Assembly (NCBI GenBank): GCA_016699535.1
Contig: CP064980.1
Coordinates: forward strand, 558,001 to 622,000
Source of the DNA: Myxococcales bacterium
Lineage (GTDB): Bacteria > Myxococcota_A > Polyangia > Polyangiales > GCA-016699535
Direction: 5' to 3'
Length of the DNA stretch: 64,000 nucleotides
Made by a program: the position numbers and the translations under genes. Position 1 is the stretch's first letter, and each line of letters begins with the position of its first letter. Positions 16,881 to 26,696 of the stretch are shown here, in pieces. The notes beneath the pieces are model-generated. The model did no database searches, had not been told where the DNA came from, and saw only the letters and a list, made by a program, of their open reading frames with translations.

Positions 16881-18398
16881 TCAACGCCGCTTTCGACCCA
16901 GAGCGCGCAGTCTTATGATGAAAGCGAGAATAATTAACCCGAGCCACTCGGAGTAGTTTGCTGCTCTTTGTAGGCTGCACGAGCAACCAGAATTTTCATG
17001 ATAGCCAGGACCGCCCGCTCCTTTAGCGTTGTTGGTGGCGGCAGTGGCCGCTGATGTTGTCGTCGGATTTGACAGGGCTTCGCTAAAGCGTAATGGCATG
17101 GATGGATCACCAAATAGCATGAAAGTATTTCGGACATCCTGATTGCTCGCGGCTGCTTTAGCCATCTGAAAAGCTTCGCCGAGCGATTGGCTCTGAGCTG
17201 AGAAAATTTCATGCATGAAACTTTCATCGAGTAGCAATTGGTCTTTGGGATAGGTCATCGCCGAAGAAGCCACCACGGCAACGCTTCCGCCATCCTTGGC
17301 TTTGAGCAAACTCTCCGCAAGGCTCTCGGAATACACATCGTGAAACAACCCGTTGAAACACGTGACAGCTACCATTAATGGAAGCCCACCTGAGCTTTTT
17401 AGCGCTAAGGCTTTTTCGCCATCGAGCGCATGATACGACCACATGTTCACTGAGCCGTGTCCAGCATAGTGGACCAGATCGACATCACTTTGCAATGCAT
17501 CGATGAGACCAGCAGCATCTTCGTCGGTGATATGAAGCGACTGAAGGTCGAGATCGTAACCTAAATTTGAAAAGAGCATATTGGACCAATTTTCAAAATC
17601 ATAATCTGCGGCCTGCGCGCTCACCGAAAGAACCTTTGCTAAGGCTACTTCATTTTCAAATAGCAACGGTCGCTGTTTTAGTTTGGCAACCATGGTGGAC
17701 GCTTCTTCGCTGCTTCGAGGAGTGAGCCGACCGATAGCGACATGCGCTCCATCCTGTGGGATAGAGTCAACAAACCAGTGATCGGATGCACTTTCCAGAA
17801 ATGCCGTATCCACAAGTTGCGTTGGCACAAAATCAAACTCGCCTTGCCCCAAGAAATTGCGTGGATCCACACTTGCATCGCCAAAAAGCAAGACATGAAT
17901 AAGATCGTTTTCGGTATGAACGCTAAGAAAATTAATGTAGCGCCGCAGTGCTTCAGGATCTGCTAGACCAAAGGAAAACTCATCATAAATATCCTGAACA
18001 TTAATGACATTGACGGTATAGCCTTGCGAACGACGCAATATCGCAAGTTCCTCGGCCTGTTCCGTAAATGAGTTCGGAGCAATAATATTTAGTCCCGCCG
18101 AGCTTTGAGCGGACCAGGAAGATGGTTGATCCTGCTTCAGTGCCGGTTTGAGAATCTTACTTGCATCGACTGCATAAAAGACTCGTTTTTCGCCCTCTGG
18201 AACATGCATCATGGCATCGTAGCCACTGTCCGTGGATAGCAAAGAAGGAAGTATCTCTTTGGGTAACGATGGATTGCTAACATCCCATATCGCAAGGTCT
18301 TGACTCTCAAATCCCGATAGGCGAAGTGACTCGCCGCCCGCAGCAGAAAAACGCAAAGCGCCTTCATCAAGTACGTAATGATGAGCATAACCAAGCAC
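16881..18398 (-). CDS. gingipain-like C25 cysteine protease domain with MYXO-CTERM-like tail (C-terminal part of a larger protein)
   Basis: 505 residues in this frame. The caspase-like fold of peptidase family C25 is shown by the catalytic His in VHYAGHGSVN (near residue 313) and the Cys in AVTCFNG (near residue 346). Before it lies the conserved LLFGDASVDPRNF. The C terminus is GCSC, a hydrophobic helix (WLGLIILAFIIRL) and a basic end RKRR, the layout of MYXO-CTERM sorting signals cut by myxosortase. The frame's GTG start is not real. Upstream, the frame reads FEAKAGPTDISALAKV and joins the frame of 18416-22435 if the T4 run (plus strand AAAA 18444-18447) had five bases. I take both as one secreted protease. 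Confidence 0.85.
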   Translation of the reverse strand: MLGYAHHYVLDEGALRFSAAGGESLRLSGFESQDLAIWDVSNPSLPKEILPSLLSTDSGYDAMMHVPEGEKRVFYAVDASKILKPALKQDQPSSWSAQSSAGLNIIAPNSFTEQAEELAILRRSQGYTVNVINVQDIYDEFSFGLADPEALRRYINFLSVHTENDLIHVLLFGDASVDPRNFLGQGEFDFVPTQLVDTAFLESASDHWFVDSIPQDGAHVAIGRLTPRSSEEASTMVAKLKQRPLLFENEVALAKVLSVSAQAADYDFENWSNMLFSNLGYDLDLQSLHITDEDAAGLIDALQSDVDLVHYAGHGSVNMWSYHALDGEKALALKSSGGLPLMVAVTCFNGLFHDVYSESLAESLLKAKDGGSVAVVASSAMTYPKDQLLLDESFMHEIFSAQSQSLGEAFQMAKAAASNQDVRNTFMLFGDPSMPLRFSEALSNPTTTSAATAATNNAKGAGGPGYHENSGCSCSLQRAANYSEWLGLIILAFIIRLRALGRKRR

Positions 18399-18415
18399 AA
18401 CCTTTGCCAGTGCGC

Positions 18416-21400
18416 TTATATCCGTAGGACCTGCTTTGGCCTCAAAACGAATTGATTGCTACCTTCGTTGAGCAAGGTCTGACTGAATTCCAAACGCGCG
18501 ATTTCAAAACGTTGGTCGCGACAACGTACATTTCCAACGGCTACATTGTTGACGAGAACCTGGACGTTATGACTTCCCTTCGTAATGCCTTGTAGTTTTA
18601 CCCATAAATAAGCTGGCTCGGCGGATACCGTGTCCAAATGCTTGACGATGAATTCCTGAGCGCCGGCTTCATTTTGCCGAATAACAGGTCCAACAAAGTT
18701 GGATGCACCACCGTTTTCAATCGATGCAAGGTATAGACTTCGATCGGCTCTCTCAAGCTCAAACACGAAGGAATCGACTGTGGACGGATCGATGCTTGTC
18801 GCATCGACATCCTGTACGCGCTCGGCAGCCTCATCGCCAACGACAAGCCAATAAACCTGCGTGTCGGTATGTGAGGTATCAACAGGGACACCATAAAACC
18901 TTAGTTTATCTTCCGAATCGAAACTACCATCTTCTGTTCCAAGCAGCTGCAGAGCAACTTGCTGGCCCTGCGCAAAAAGCGTCAACAAGACAGGATTGAC
19001 ACCTTGCGGAAGTCCTTTATCAAACAGTTCTTGTCCTGTGATTTCATACAAGCCTTCTGTCGGAACAAGAATCTTGATCGCATGGCTACTTGCAAGCAGC
19101 ATCTGCAGCGCAAGCAAATCATCGTACTCATACCTCAGCGGAACAACAGAGAGCGGCAGCTTAGCTTCACCGTACACACTAGAAGCCGCAAGCGTATCGA
19201 GTTCGAAAGGTTGATCAACAAGCCCAGGCGCAGTCGCAGATTGAGCATTCGGCCCTTTACTTAGCTCGAAAGGACCATGCCAGTTGCTTTTGCCGCTAAA
19301 CTCGACTTCCTCGAGATAGTAGCTGCTCGTTGCACTGCCTTGTGGATCGAGCCACTCGTATTGCTGCCCAGTCTGCCGAAAGGCAGCTCGGCTAAGCAAT
19401 GAACTACCCGGAACGATCGTATCGTTTACACGTTTACGCTGAGAGCCGTCTTCCCGATAAAGATTAAAGCCCAAGGTGGAATGCTCGTAAGCTGTGGTCC
19501 ATTGAATATGGTTTTGACCTTGGATTCGCGTAGCATCAAAGGTATCGAGCCGGATCTCGGTAGCCGCCGCCGGCTTAAGTGCGACTGCTCCAAGCGCCCA
19601 AGCTCGTGAACTTGAAAGGTTCCAATCCATCGTTACACTGCTGGCCCCAAAACCCGTGCTCGAAGCGCCTGAGACCTGGCTTGCAGCGCTGCCCCCAGTA
19701 GTAACATTGCTCCATTGCAGAGGACGTGAACTTACCACCGCAGGAGAGGTGCTACGTACGGTACCGAGTATATCGACAATCACTTCTCCTTCAGCGCTAC
19801 TCACGCTCAAGGATGGCGAGGTACTTGTTCCGGTTTGGTCTGTGTAGGTACCAAAAGCTGCGTTTTGATCGACGTTGGCACACGACACCGCCCCCGCTGT
19901 CACTTTAACACTACCGCTTAGGTTCACGGTAATCGTAGCTGTGCCTACCGTAGGAGCAAGCACTTGAAACATTTCCACTCGTACCGACGTTCCATTCGAA
20001 GTTGCACCAAGCGGCTTGAGACTCGCTGCACCATAGAACACGCTGCTCACCGTTTCACTGCTGCCGTTGCGAAACGCGACGCCAACGAGAAGTACTCGGT
20101 CGTCACCTGAATTTACAGTGTGTGACCAACTAAGCGCGCTTGTGCTTCCATTAGTTGATGAGTTGCTGTCGCATACGATGCCCTCAGCTACGTTCTCTAC
20201 CTTTGCTACAAAGAAATCGCCATTGGCGCTGTATGTGGTATCGAAACTTCCTGTCACGACCGGGAAGGTGGCCTCGGATGAACCTGTCAGACCTGTCACA
20301 TAGGCATCACCTGCGCCATCGACGTCGATGCCGGAAATGTTGTCATCCGAACTTCCTCCGATGTAGCCCAGGTATTCGAGGCTAGTGTCCGAAACCCTAA
20401 GTTTCCCGAGGAACGCATCGTTGTTACCCAAATTGAAACTTAGATCAGGCCCAACAAGCACTGGAAAAGTGGATTCCGTGGACGCTGTGTAACCACCAAA
20501 ATAGACATCGTTATTACTGTCAATCGCGAGACTTCCTAGTTTGTCATAGGAGCTTCCCCCAACGAAACCGTTAAAGATTAACGCAGAGCCCGCAGCGTTT
20601 AAACTGGCAAGAAACACGTCAGTGCTTCCGTTCGCTGTAAGGTCCGGGCCTCCTGAAACAGGGAAACTCGACTCAGTAGAATTGGTATCGCCCCCCACAT
20701 AGACATTGCCGGAGCTGTCGACAGCAACGTCCACAGCAAAGTCATTTGAAGTTCCTCCGAGGAAGCTAGCATAACTAAGCGCTGATCCCGCAGCATTTAC
20801 TTTTGCTACGAAGGCATCGCCTGATCCACCGTAGACGGTATCGTAGGCGCCTCCAGAGACGGGAAAGTCAGAAGAAGAGGTTTCTCCTACGACGTAGGCA
20901 TTGCCGCTCGAATCCACCGCGATGCCCCCAGTGTTGCCGCCAGTGCTATTTTCATTGCTGCTCCCTCCCAAAAAACCTGAGTAGCTCAAAGCAGAGCCTG
21001 CTGCATTGAGTTTAACGACAAAGGCATCAAGCCCTCCGTTGGCTGTGGTATCAAAACTGCCGCCGGTCACCGGAAAAGGAGGTGACGAGAGTTCGGTGGA
21101 ATCCGTGCGTCCTGTGACGTAGGCGTTTCCTGATCCGTCGACTGCAATGGCCGAAAAATTCCCGTCGGAGCCTGAACCACCAATAAAAGTACAATAGCTT
21201 AGGCTTGTCCCTGAACTATTTATTTTAGCGACAAACAAGTCGTTACCGCCATTAAAAGTCGTATCGTATGCGCCCCCGGTCACAGGAAAGCCACTGCCTG
21301 AGCCGGCGGCACCAACCACGTAGGCATTGCCGGAACTGTCCACGTCGATGCCGTAACCGATGTCTTGCCCGCTGCCGCCAATAAAACCCGCATAAACCAG

Positions 21401-22435
21401 CGACGTCCCATCAGCGCTTACTTTTGCAACATAGGCATCAACCCACCCGTTCATGGTGACGTCGGGACCGACCGTGGCAGCAATGGAGGATTCGTTGGAC
21501 CAGGTTTCACCTGCTATGTACGCTGCACCCGAACTGTCTACTTTGAGGGTAGAATTAAATTCGTTGCCGGAGCCACCTAAATAACCACAGTAGCCTAGTA
21601 CGATGGGATCAATGATGAGCTCGCGCGCCTTATCGTAGACGCCAAGCTCAAAACTCAACGTGGCTTGGTTTGCACGTGCAGAAAGCACATAGCTGCTTGG
21701 AATCTCTTGAACTGCTGTAGAACTTTGCTGATACACATACGGGGTATCTTCTCGAAGTTTTCTTAGGCCAGTGCCAAGTACCAATTCACCTTTGGATGTA
21801 AGGAAAGCTTCTTCAACGCCTTCGTATCGCACTTTAATCTGGGAAGGATCGGCACCGGGATGCACGATAAAACTGTATTTGATAAAGCCGCCCTTACCCC
21901 GATATACGAGATCAATCCCCGGCCATAGCTCGGCATAGATCAGTTCTTCGAATGGCGAAATGCCAGTGCGCCATTGCTCTTTTTTGCCTCGGAAAAAACT
22001 GAACACCGCATCGCTTTTTGCTTTGCCTTTTGGCGCCACCTTCTTCGCACCAACAAAGCTAGCCAAGATGCTCCAGCTTTTTGTTTCACCGGTGGCTTCA
22101 TTGTTTTCCTTAAGGACATACCGTACGCCCTCGTCGGTAAAAAATACTTCCATGGCGTTACCGAGCACATGAAATTTATTTTTTTCCGCTTCCCCTTTAC
22201 CTACCGGCAAAAAATAGATCGGTAGCTTGTTAAACGCTTCAGAAGTTTTATCGAGTGAAGTCGCTTTGTCGCTTTGACGTGAAGCTTGCCACGTTGGTTG
22301 CAATGCAAGCAAAACATGCGACTCCGCCGCACCTTCGCGACACCCTCCCAAGAAGGACGAAATTAAAACAACGAACAGCCAGTTGTCGATGCTCCAGCAC
22401 CTCAACGAGCCGATCCTGCCCAAGCCCAAGCCCAT
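18416..22435 (-). CDS. SBBP-repeat lipoprotein, N-terminal part of the C25 protease
   Basis: 1339 residues. An N-terminal signal peptide with lipobox LGGC comes first. A domain of about 230 residues with PYVYQQ and LELGVYDK-like strands, as often precedes SBBP repeats, follows. Then come seven SBBP beta-propeller repeats, each with an (F/Y)(I/L)GGS core and an 'AVDSSGNAYV' core. A beta-sandwich-like domain (LLVGVAFRNG...) and a fibronectin-like segment (IQWTTAYEHSTLGFNLYRED) lead into the region that in C25 proteases precedes the catalytic domain (GLYEITGQEL, YWLVVG). It leaves frame at FVLRPKQVLRI, 18 bases before the catalytic part begins. The full chain would be about 1,850 residues. Having both a lipobox and a sorting tail is unusual; the lipobox may be fortuitous. 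Confidence 0.85.
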   Translation of the reverse strand: MGLGLGRIGSLRCWSIDNWLFVVLISSFLGGCREGAAESHVLLALQPTWQASRQSDKATSLDKTSEAFNKLPIYFLPVGKGEAEKNKFHVLGNAMEVFFTDEGVRYVLKENNEATGETKSWSILASFVGAKKVAPKGKAKSDAVFSFFRGKKEQWRTGISPFEELIYAELWPGIDLVYRGKGGFIKYSFIVHPGADPSQIKVRYEGVEEAFLTSKGELVLGTGLRKLREDTPYVYQQSSTAVQEIPSSYVLSARANQATLSFELGVYDKARELIIDPIVLGYCGYLGGSGNEFNSTLKVDSSGAAYIAGETWSNESSIAATVGPDVTMNGWVDAYVAKVSADGTSLVYAGFIGGSGQDIGYGIDVDSSGNAYVVGAAGSGSGFPVTGGAYDTTFNGGNDLFVAKINSSGTSLSYCTFIGGSGSDGNFSAIAVDGSGNAYVTGRTDSTELSSPPFPVTGGSFDTTANGGLDAFVVKLNAAGSALSYSGFLGGSSNENSTGGNTGGIAVDSSGNAYVVGETSSSDFPVSGGAYDTVYGGSGDAFVAKVNAAGSALSYASFLGGTSNDFAVDVAVDSSGNVYVGGDTNSTESSFPVSGGPDLTANGSTDVFLASLNAAGSALIFNGFVGGSSYDKLGSLAIDSNNDVYFGGYTASTESTFPVLVGPDLSFNLGNNDAFLGKLRVSDTSLEYLGYIGGSSDDNISGIDVDGAGDAYVTGLTGSSEATFPVVTGSFDTTYSANGDFFVAKVENVAEGIVCDSNSSTNGSTSALSWSHTVNSGDDRVLLVGVAFRNGSSETVSSVFYGAASLKPLGATSNGTSVRVEMFQVLAPTVGTATITVNLSGSVKVTAGAVSCANVDQNAAFGTYTDQTGTSTSPSLSVSSAEGEVIVDILGTVRSTSPAVVSSRPLQWSNVTTGGSAASQVSGASSTGFGASSVTMDWNLSSSRAWALGAVALKPAAATEIRLDTFDATRIQGQNHIQWTTAYEHSTLGFNLYREDGSQRKRVNDTIVPGSSLLSRAAFRQTGQQYEWLDPQGSATSSYYLEEVEFSGKSNWHGPFELSKGPNAQSATAPGLVDQPFELDTLAASSVYGEAKLPLSVVPLRYEYDDLLALQMLLASSHAIKILVPTEGLYEITGQELFDKGLPQGVNPVLLTLFAQGQQVALQLLGTEDGSFDSEDKLRFYGVPVDTSHTDTQVYWLVVGDEAAERVQDVDATSIDPSTVDSFVFELERADRSLYLASIENGGASNFVGPVIRQNEAGAQEFIVKHLDTVSAEPAYLWVKLQGITKGSHNVQVLVNNVAVGNVRCRDQRFEIARLEFSQTLLNEGSNQFVLRPKQVLRI
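20195..21605 (-). repeat. seven in-frame SBBP repeats
   Basis: Seven units of about 55-65 codons, each beginning near a GYLGGSG/GFIGGSG/GFLGGSS core. The DNA also keeps recognisable similarity between units (GGNTCN-rich glycine codons). Such arrays fold as a beta-propeller. Confidence 0.8.
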
Positions 22436-22558
22436 TGCTTTAGTTTATCAGTATTCTTATGCAATGGCTGGATTAATTAAAACATAACGTTTTTTTGTAG
22501 GCCCCTAACTTCAAGTACCTACATTTTCTATATTCCGTTGTGCTGTTAGCCAGAATTC

Positions 22559-23848
22559 CTATCGTGACCAACGGACGGTTTCCGCCGCACCAGAAACGAC
22601 TTTATTTTGATTGAGGCCTTCTGCGTTTGAAAGGAAAATACCGCCACGTGATGACGCAAAAGCCACCATTCGGCAGTCCGGCGAAAAGGCCGGATCTTTG
22701 TTCGACCCTTGTCCTTGCGTTAGCCTAAGGTACTCGCCGGTTTGCAGGTTAACCGTAAATATGTCCATCGAGCCGCCTCCGCGACCGGTAAAGGCAATGA
22801 GTGGTTTTTTCGGATCGGGACACCACGCGGGGGTTTGATTGTACTCGCCCCGATAGGTTACGCGCTTTACGCCGGAACCATCGCCGTTCATCGTAAACAC
22901 TTGTGGTCCGCCATGCCGATCGGAAACAAAAGCGATTTTGCCACCTGGACCACAGCTTGGACTCACATCGATACCCCGATGCCGAGTAAGTTGTCGTAAA
23001 TCATTGCCTTCAAGGTCTGAACTAAAGATCTCAGCATTTCCCGTACGCGTTGAAGTAAAGAACAAGCGATTACCACAAGCAGTGACGCCCATGTTCATGC
23101 CGGTGCCACTAAAAACAGCTTTTTCGTTTTTGCCGCTGCGGGTGATAAACATGCCGAACTTAGTGAGCACCGAGTACCAAATGCCGCCTGGTCCAAAGGA
23201 GGGCAGCATCGCTACACCTCGCCCCTTAGAGATTCGCCCTACGCTGTGGCCATCAAAATCGGAAACATAAACATCTTTACGACCAGGACCTTTGCGCATC
23301 GCGAAAGCAAGACGGGTGTCAAAATGACCAGGCTCACCAGTAAGAACTCGAAGTACTTCGTTGGCAAATTGATGCATCACACCGCGCAAGTGCGAGGCGT
23401 TCGTACGATAACTTTTACTTAAGGTCGGGCTGCTGCCTTTGGCTATTTCATAGAGGCGCATTTCAACATTGAGTGATGAGCCGCTTTGTTTGATGTCACC
23501 TTTGATAACGGATTGAGCACCAACGACACTCCAATCACTTTTGTTGATGTTAAGTCCCATGGCATTAGCGTTCTCTACAAAGGAGCGCGCATCGAGTACT
23601 TTGAATAAGGAAACCAGTTTAAAATCATTGCGCAACACTTCCGCGGCTTCAGGTCCAAGTTTTGAGCCCTGAAGATTGGGAACAGCAATTTGATAGAGTG
23701 AAGTCTCCGGAGAATCGATATCAATCACCACGCTGCGGCCAGGCAAATCCTGGGCCTTCTCACTTTGAGAGAAAACAGGGACACTGATAAAAATGGCAAG
23801 AAAGCAAAGCAAAATTGCCACAATTGGCATATTGTTAAGTTTTTTCAT
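22559..23848 (-). CDS. tolB: Tol-Pal system beta-propeller protein TolB
   Basis: 429 residues. The N-terminal signal peptide (cleavage after PVFSQ-type site) sends it to the periplasm. It has the TolB N-terminal alpha/beta domain (VLRNDFKLVSLFKVLD, VIKGDIKQSG) and then a WD40-like PD40 propeller with repeated 'DVYVSDFDGHS', 'AEIFSSDLEGNDLRQLT', 'QVFTMNGDGS' and 'DIFTVNLQTGE' blades. TolB links Pal and outer-membrane lipoproteins to TolA and supports envelope constriction at division. It lies downstream of tolA as in a classical tol operon, but pal does not follow. The next gene is the C25 protease. Confidence 0.92.
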   Translation of the reverse strand: MKKLNNMPIVAILLCFLAIFISVPVFSQSEKAQDLPGRSVVIDIDSPETSLYQIAVPNLQGSKLGPEAAEVLRNDFKLVSLFKVLDARSFVENANAMGLNINKSDWSVVGAQSVIKGDIKQSGSSLNVEMRLYEIAKGSSPTLSKSYRTNASHLRGVMHQFANEVLRVLTGEPGHFDTRLAFAMRKGPGRKDVYVSDFDGHSVGRISKGRGVAMLPSFGPGGIWYSVLTKFGMFITRSGKNEKAVFSGTGMNMGVTACGNRLFFTSTRTGNAEIFSSDLEGNDLRQLTRHRGIDVSPSCGPGGKIAFVSDRHGGPQVFTMNGDGSGVKRVTYRGEYNQTPAWCPDPKKPLIAFTGRGGGSMDIFTVNLQTGEYLRLTQGQGSNKDPAFSPDCRMVAFASSRGGIFLSNAEGLNQNKVVSGAAETVRWSR

Positions 23849-24021
23849 GACAGAATTGGCATACCTCCAAGGCTCCCCAAAAGCCCGCCTTTGACTCTAC
23901 ACCAAAGGTTAGCGTGGGGGAGTTTTTTGTCCAAACATGGTGCTTAGACGTCTACAGACGGTATTTATTCGTTCAACTAACACGGAGAGGCACCGCGACG
24001 CTTATAAAGCGTTATGAAAAC

Positions 24022-24804
24022 CTAACCGGCATGCCGACCACTGAAACGCAAGCCGAGGGTCTTTCCTAGAAACTGATCGGCGACTTCGGATGGCGGTGCG
24101 GGTAAGGTAACTCGCTCAGATTTCAAACGCTCGATGTTGTCGAGCACGGATTGATCGAAAAGTGGATTGCCACTTGATTTACGTAAACTGAAATTACCAA
24201 TACTTAGATCTTCATTGATTTGTAAATCGACTTCGGTTTTCAGAGAATTTCGTTCCGCATCGCTAATGACGGTTGGCACGGTCCATCCGCGCCTAAACAA
24301 CGCATAGAGCTTGCCTGCGTACAGATCACCCACCTGAGCCATACTGCTACCATCTTCGACGCCATCCGGGCTGCCTTCTTTTTCACGCTGCTCAGCGATT
24401 TCAGCAAAAGTCTGCGCGCGATCACCAAGACGGGTTAGAAGGTCTTCGGTAGGATTAGGAGGCTTGTCCTTTTTTTCGTCCTGCTGCGTAGGCTCATCTG
24501 GGTTCATCTCTTTTGAGACGGCGATGGAATCCGGTGGCGCAGTTTGCAGCGCTGGCACTTTGCGATTGGGCAGCTGACTGGGATCAAGCTCTTTTCCAAG
24601 TTGCACAAGACGCGCCTCGATCACATGCCGCTCTTCAATCGGAGGAGCACTTTCTTTACCGAACACTTTTTGAATCATGCCCGCAAAAAGCAATGCAAGC
24701 ACAAGGGAGCCGTGCACCACGGCACTAAGCACTGAGCCTGCTGTAACCATACTAACTTGCATGATGCGACGATAACGCAATTGCAAATGGGTGTCAGCTG
24801 CCAT
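24022..24804 (-). CDS. tolA: TolA/TonB-like periplasm-spanning protein
   Basis: 260 residues from the ATG at 24804 (a TTG seven codons upstream is open). One N-terminal membrane helix (VLSAVVHGSLVLALLFAGMI, with the conserved SxxxH pattern of TonB/TolA), then a Pro/Glu/Lys-rich charged stretch, then a C-terminal TonB-like fold (AGKLYALFRRGWTVPTVI...DLSIGNFSLRKSSGNPLFDQSVLDNI). The position directly before tolB identifies it as TolA rather than TonB. The partner motor TolQ-TolR is 11 kb away at 35993-37149 on the same strand. Confidence 0.82.
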   Translation of the reverse strand: MAADTHLQLRYRRIMQVSMVTAGSVLSAVVHGSLVLALLFAGMIQKVFGKESAPPIEERHVIEARLVQLGKELDPSQLPNRKVPALQTAPPDSIAVSKEMNPDEPTQQDEKKDKPPNPTEDLLTRLGDRAQTFAEIAEQREKEGSPDGVEDGSSMAQVGDLYAGKLYALFRRGWTVPTVISDAERNSLKTEVDLQINEDLSIGNFSLRKSSGNPLFDQSVLDNIERLKSERVTLPAPPSEVADQFLGKTLGLRFSGRHAG

Positions 24805-24845
24805 GGCGCCATCTGCGTCTTTCAAAAAAGCACACTCGGGGAAAA

Positions 24846-25559
24846 CTAGCGTCCTGCGAAGGTGACAAATCCGATGGGTTCAGCGTCAACGGCTATTTCG
24901 TCCAAGTAAAATAACTGGCCTTCGGCAGGACCGATATCCATTGGCTCTAGCACGCCGAATTCAACGGTCACGTTTTGGGGACTATCGAGGGTTGGGCCCT
25001 TAAACGCGTCCAAACATAAACCGTCTTTCCACAAAGACAAGGTCTGCTCGCTTGCGTTGATTTGCAGTTCCAAGCCATTGTAGGTGTCCCCGCTCAGCGT
25101 TATGCCACGCGCCTGAGCCACAGCAGAGGTGCTTTTTTCACCTACGCTCAAAAAGACAACAGGTTCTAGAGTTCGACTGGGACCCACTCCGATGCGGGTA
25201 TCACCGTATTTCAAATGGACGAGTGGATGGCTTCCACCGTAGCTGCTCAATCCAGCAAAATAGACAAAGAAGCGAAGGTTGATCGTGTTGGTCGGCGCAT
25301 CGACATACAGCGGATTGGCATAGGTCGCCACAAGCTGAGCGTCACCGAATCCAGCTGACTTTCTCACATACACCGAGTGATCGGCTCTAAAACTGTAGTT
25401 CAGTCCGTCTTCAATGTTGATCTGCGTGGCCGTAGTGAGCTGCGGAAGCCCCCATAAGCTATCAACGTTGCTTTCTTCAAAGCCCGAACACATCTCAACT
25501 AGATTGTCGGGGAATTGAGCTGCGTTTTGATAAAAATTGTTCACAAAGATTATCGCCAT
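24846..25559 (-). CDS. lipoprotein with concanavalin-like domain, C-terminal part (frameshifted)
   Basis: 237 residues in this frame, mainly beta strands: YSFRADHSVYVRKSAG, NTINLRFFVYFAGL, NGLELQINASEQTLSLWKDG, VTVEFGVLEP, LFYLDEIAVDAEP. This is the strand pattern of a LamG/concanavalin-A-like jelly roll, often a carbohydrate or adhesion domain. The apparent start at 25559 is not real. Removing one T from the run at plus-strand AAAAA 25532-25536 joins it to the lipoprotein frame at 25495-25890 (...NLCEQFYQNAAQFPD). Confidence 0.6.
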   Translation of the reverse strand: MAIIFVNNFYQNAAQFPDNLVEMCSGFEESNVDSLWGLPQLTTATQINIEDGLNYSFRADHSVYVRKSAGFGDAQLVATYANPLYVDAPTNTINLRFFVYFAGLSSYGGSHPLVHLKYGDTRIGVGPSRTLEPVVFLSVGEKSTSAVAQARGITLSGDTYNGLELQINASEQTLSLWKDGLCLDAFKGPTLDSPQNVTVEFGVLEPMDIGPAEGQLFYLDEIAVDAEPIGFVTFAGR

Positions 25560-25890
25560 GAGTCCCAGAAATTATGGGATAGCTATCTTCAGCGGTCAGA
25601 CATGCTTGATAGGCCTGCTCGTCGTGAACCAAAGCAACGGGTTGCTCATTGACTTCAGCATCGGTCGTAAGCACAGCGTCGACGTTTGAGTCAACTGTAC
25701 TGTCTACGCCCGCCTCAGCTTCGGATTCTGGAATGCAAAGGTCCCGAACTTCATCGCAAATATAGCCCGAAATGCAGGGACATGATTTCCCAACAAGATC
25801 CAAAGCGTTGCTCGAGCATCCTGTCGTACCATAGTACGAAAAAACAAGACAAGTCAGAACAAGGTATGTGTATTGCCTACAGCAAAACAT
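25495..25890 (-). CDS. cysteine-rich lipoprotein, N-terminal part (frameshifted)
   Basis: 131 residues. A signal peptide with the lipobox-like GTTGC comes first, then a cysteine knot-like patch (KSCPCISGYICDEVRDLC), an acidic Asp/Val/Thr linker, and the start of a folded domain (YQACLTAEDSYPIISG). It then leaves frame at EQFLSKRSS in a T5 run and stops. With one T fewer it continues into 24846-25559 as one lipoprotein of about 340 residues. The CPCxxGYxC pattern is frequent in surface lipoproteins of this group as I recall. Its gene follows tolA's upstream side, at the edge of the block that separates tolA from tolR. Confidence 0.6.
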   Translation of the reverse strand: MFCCRQYTYLVLTCLVFSYYGTTGCSSNALDLVGKSCPCISGYICDEVRDLCIPESEAEAGVDSTVDSNVDAVLTTDAEVNEQPVALVHDEQAYQACLTAEDSYPIISGTHGDNLCEQFLSKRSSIPRQSS

Positions 25891-25926
25891 AAAATAAGTG
25901 CACTAGTGAACATAACAGAAAAGCCA

Positions 25927-26631
25927 TCAGACGCCAGCACTCTGATGGGACCGCTCAGCTTCGATCATTAGCCAGATACTCACTGCGCTTACCCAAAAAA
26001 GCCACAAGGGTCCCGCAACGATAAGAAAATTAGCGAAAAAAACTGAGTGAGCTTGCAGTACGATAGGTAGAGCTGAAAGGCCGGCGACAATCCCAAACGC
26101 GCCTAGCCAAAACTTGGAATGAGGTTGTTTAAATAGCGCGAAGCCGAAAAGAATCATGCCAGCTCCAAACAAGACATTGAACAATGCATCCATGCTTAGG
26201 GTAAAGCCCAACAAAGCAAATGCAATCGGCTCGCAGGAAGGAAGCTGACCCTCATAATTGGGCAGAACATGCCGCACCAACACAAAAGGCGTTAAAGTTC
26301 CAGCCGCATTCATTACGCCGGCCAATGAGACAAAGATGGCGGCAATCGCAGTAAGACCCGATCCTTTGTGACGAAGTCGATGATGCAAACCATAAGCAAA
26401 GGGCGCTAAGAGCAACACCCCCAAGGTAAACGCCCAGGCGCTCCAGCCCGTTTCCGATGGATGCGTCATGCTTTCCTTTAGCCATTCACGAAGGGCATTA
26501 ACTTTGTAGGCATGAGGTAGCTCTGCAAGCAAAAACACGGCAAGGACGTTTAAGGCAACGGCAGCTATACCACTCGCCGAAGCGAGGTAGTAAGTGGCTC
26601 TTGGGTTATCTGCACTGTTTACCGTTTGCAT
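25927..26631 (-). CDS. multi-pass membrane protein, DUF4386-like
   Basis: 234 residues with about six hydrophobic helices (GIAAVALNVLAVFLLAEL, WAFTLGVLLLAPFAYG, LTAIAAIFVSLAGVM, FNVLFGAGMILFGFALF, WLGAFGIVAGLSALP, FLIVAGPLWLFWVSAVSIWL). The helix spacing and the short polar N terminus resemble DUF4386 proteins; this is recognition by eye only. It is divergent from the DUF1295 gene at 26697, 65 bases apart, and may belong to the lipid-stress cluster or be a passenger. Function unknown. Confidence 0.5.
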   Translation of the reverse strand: MQTVNSADNPRATYYLASASGIAAVALNVLAVFLLAELPHAYKVNALREWLKESMTHPSETGWSAWAFTLGVLLLAPFAYGLHHRLRHKGSGLTAIAAIFVSLAGVMNAAGTLTPFVLVRHVLPNYEGQLPSCEPIAFALLGFTLSMDALFNVLFGAGMILFGFALFKQPHSKFWLGAFGIVAGLSALPIVLQAHSVFFANFLIVAGPLWLFWVSAVSIWLMIEAERSHQSAGV

Positions 26632-26696
26632 GATTGATTTGCTCCTCTCAACTTGATCTTTGCTAACGAACTGTGTTGCTGTTTAGCTCGGTTGAT

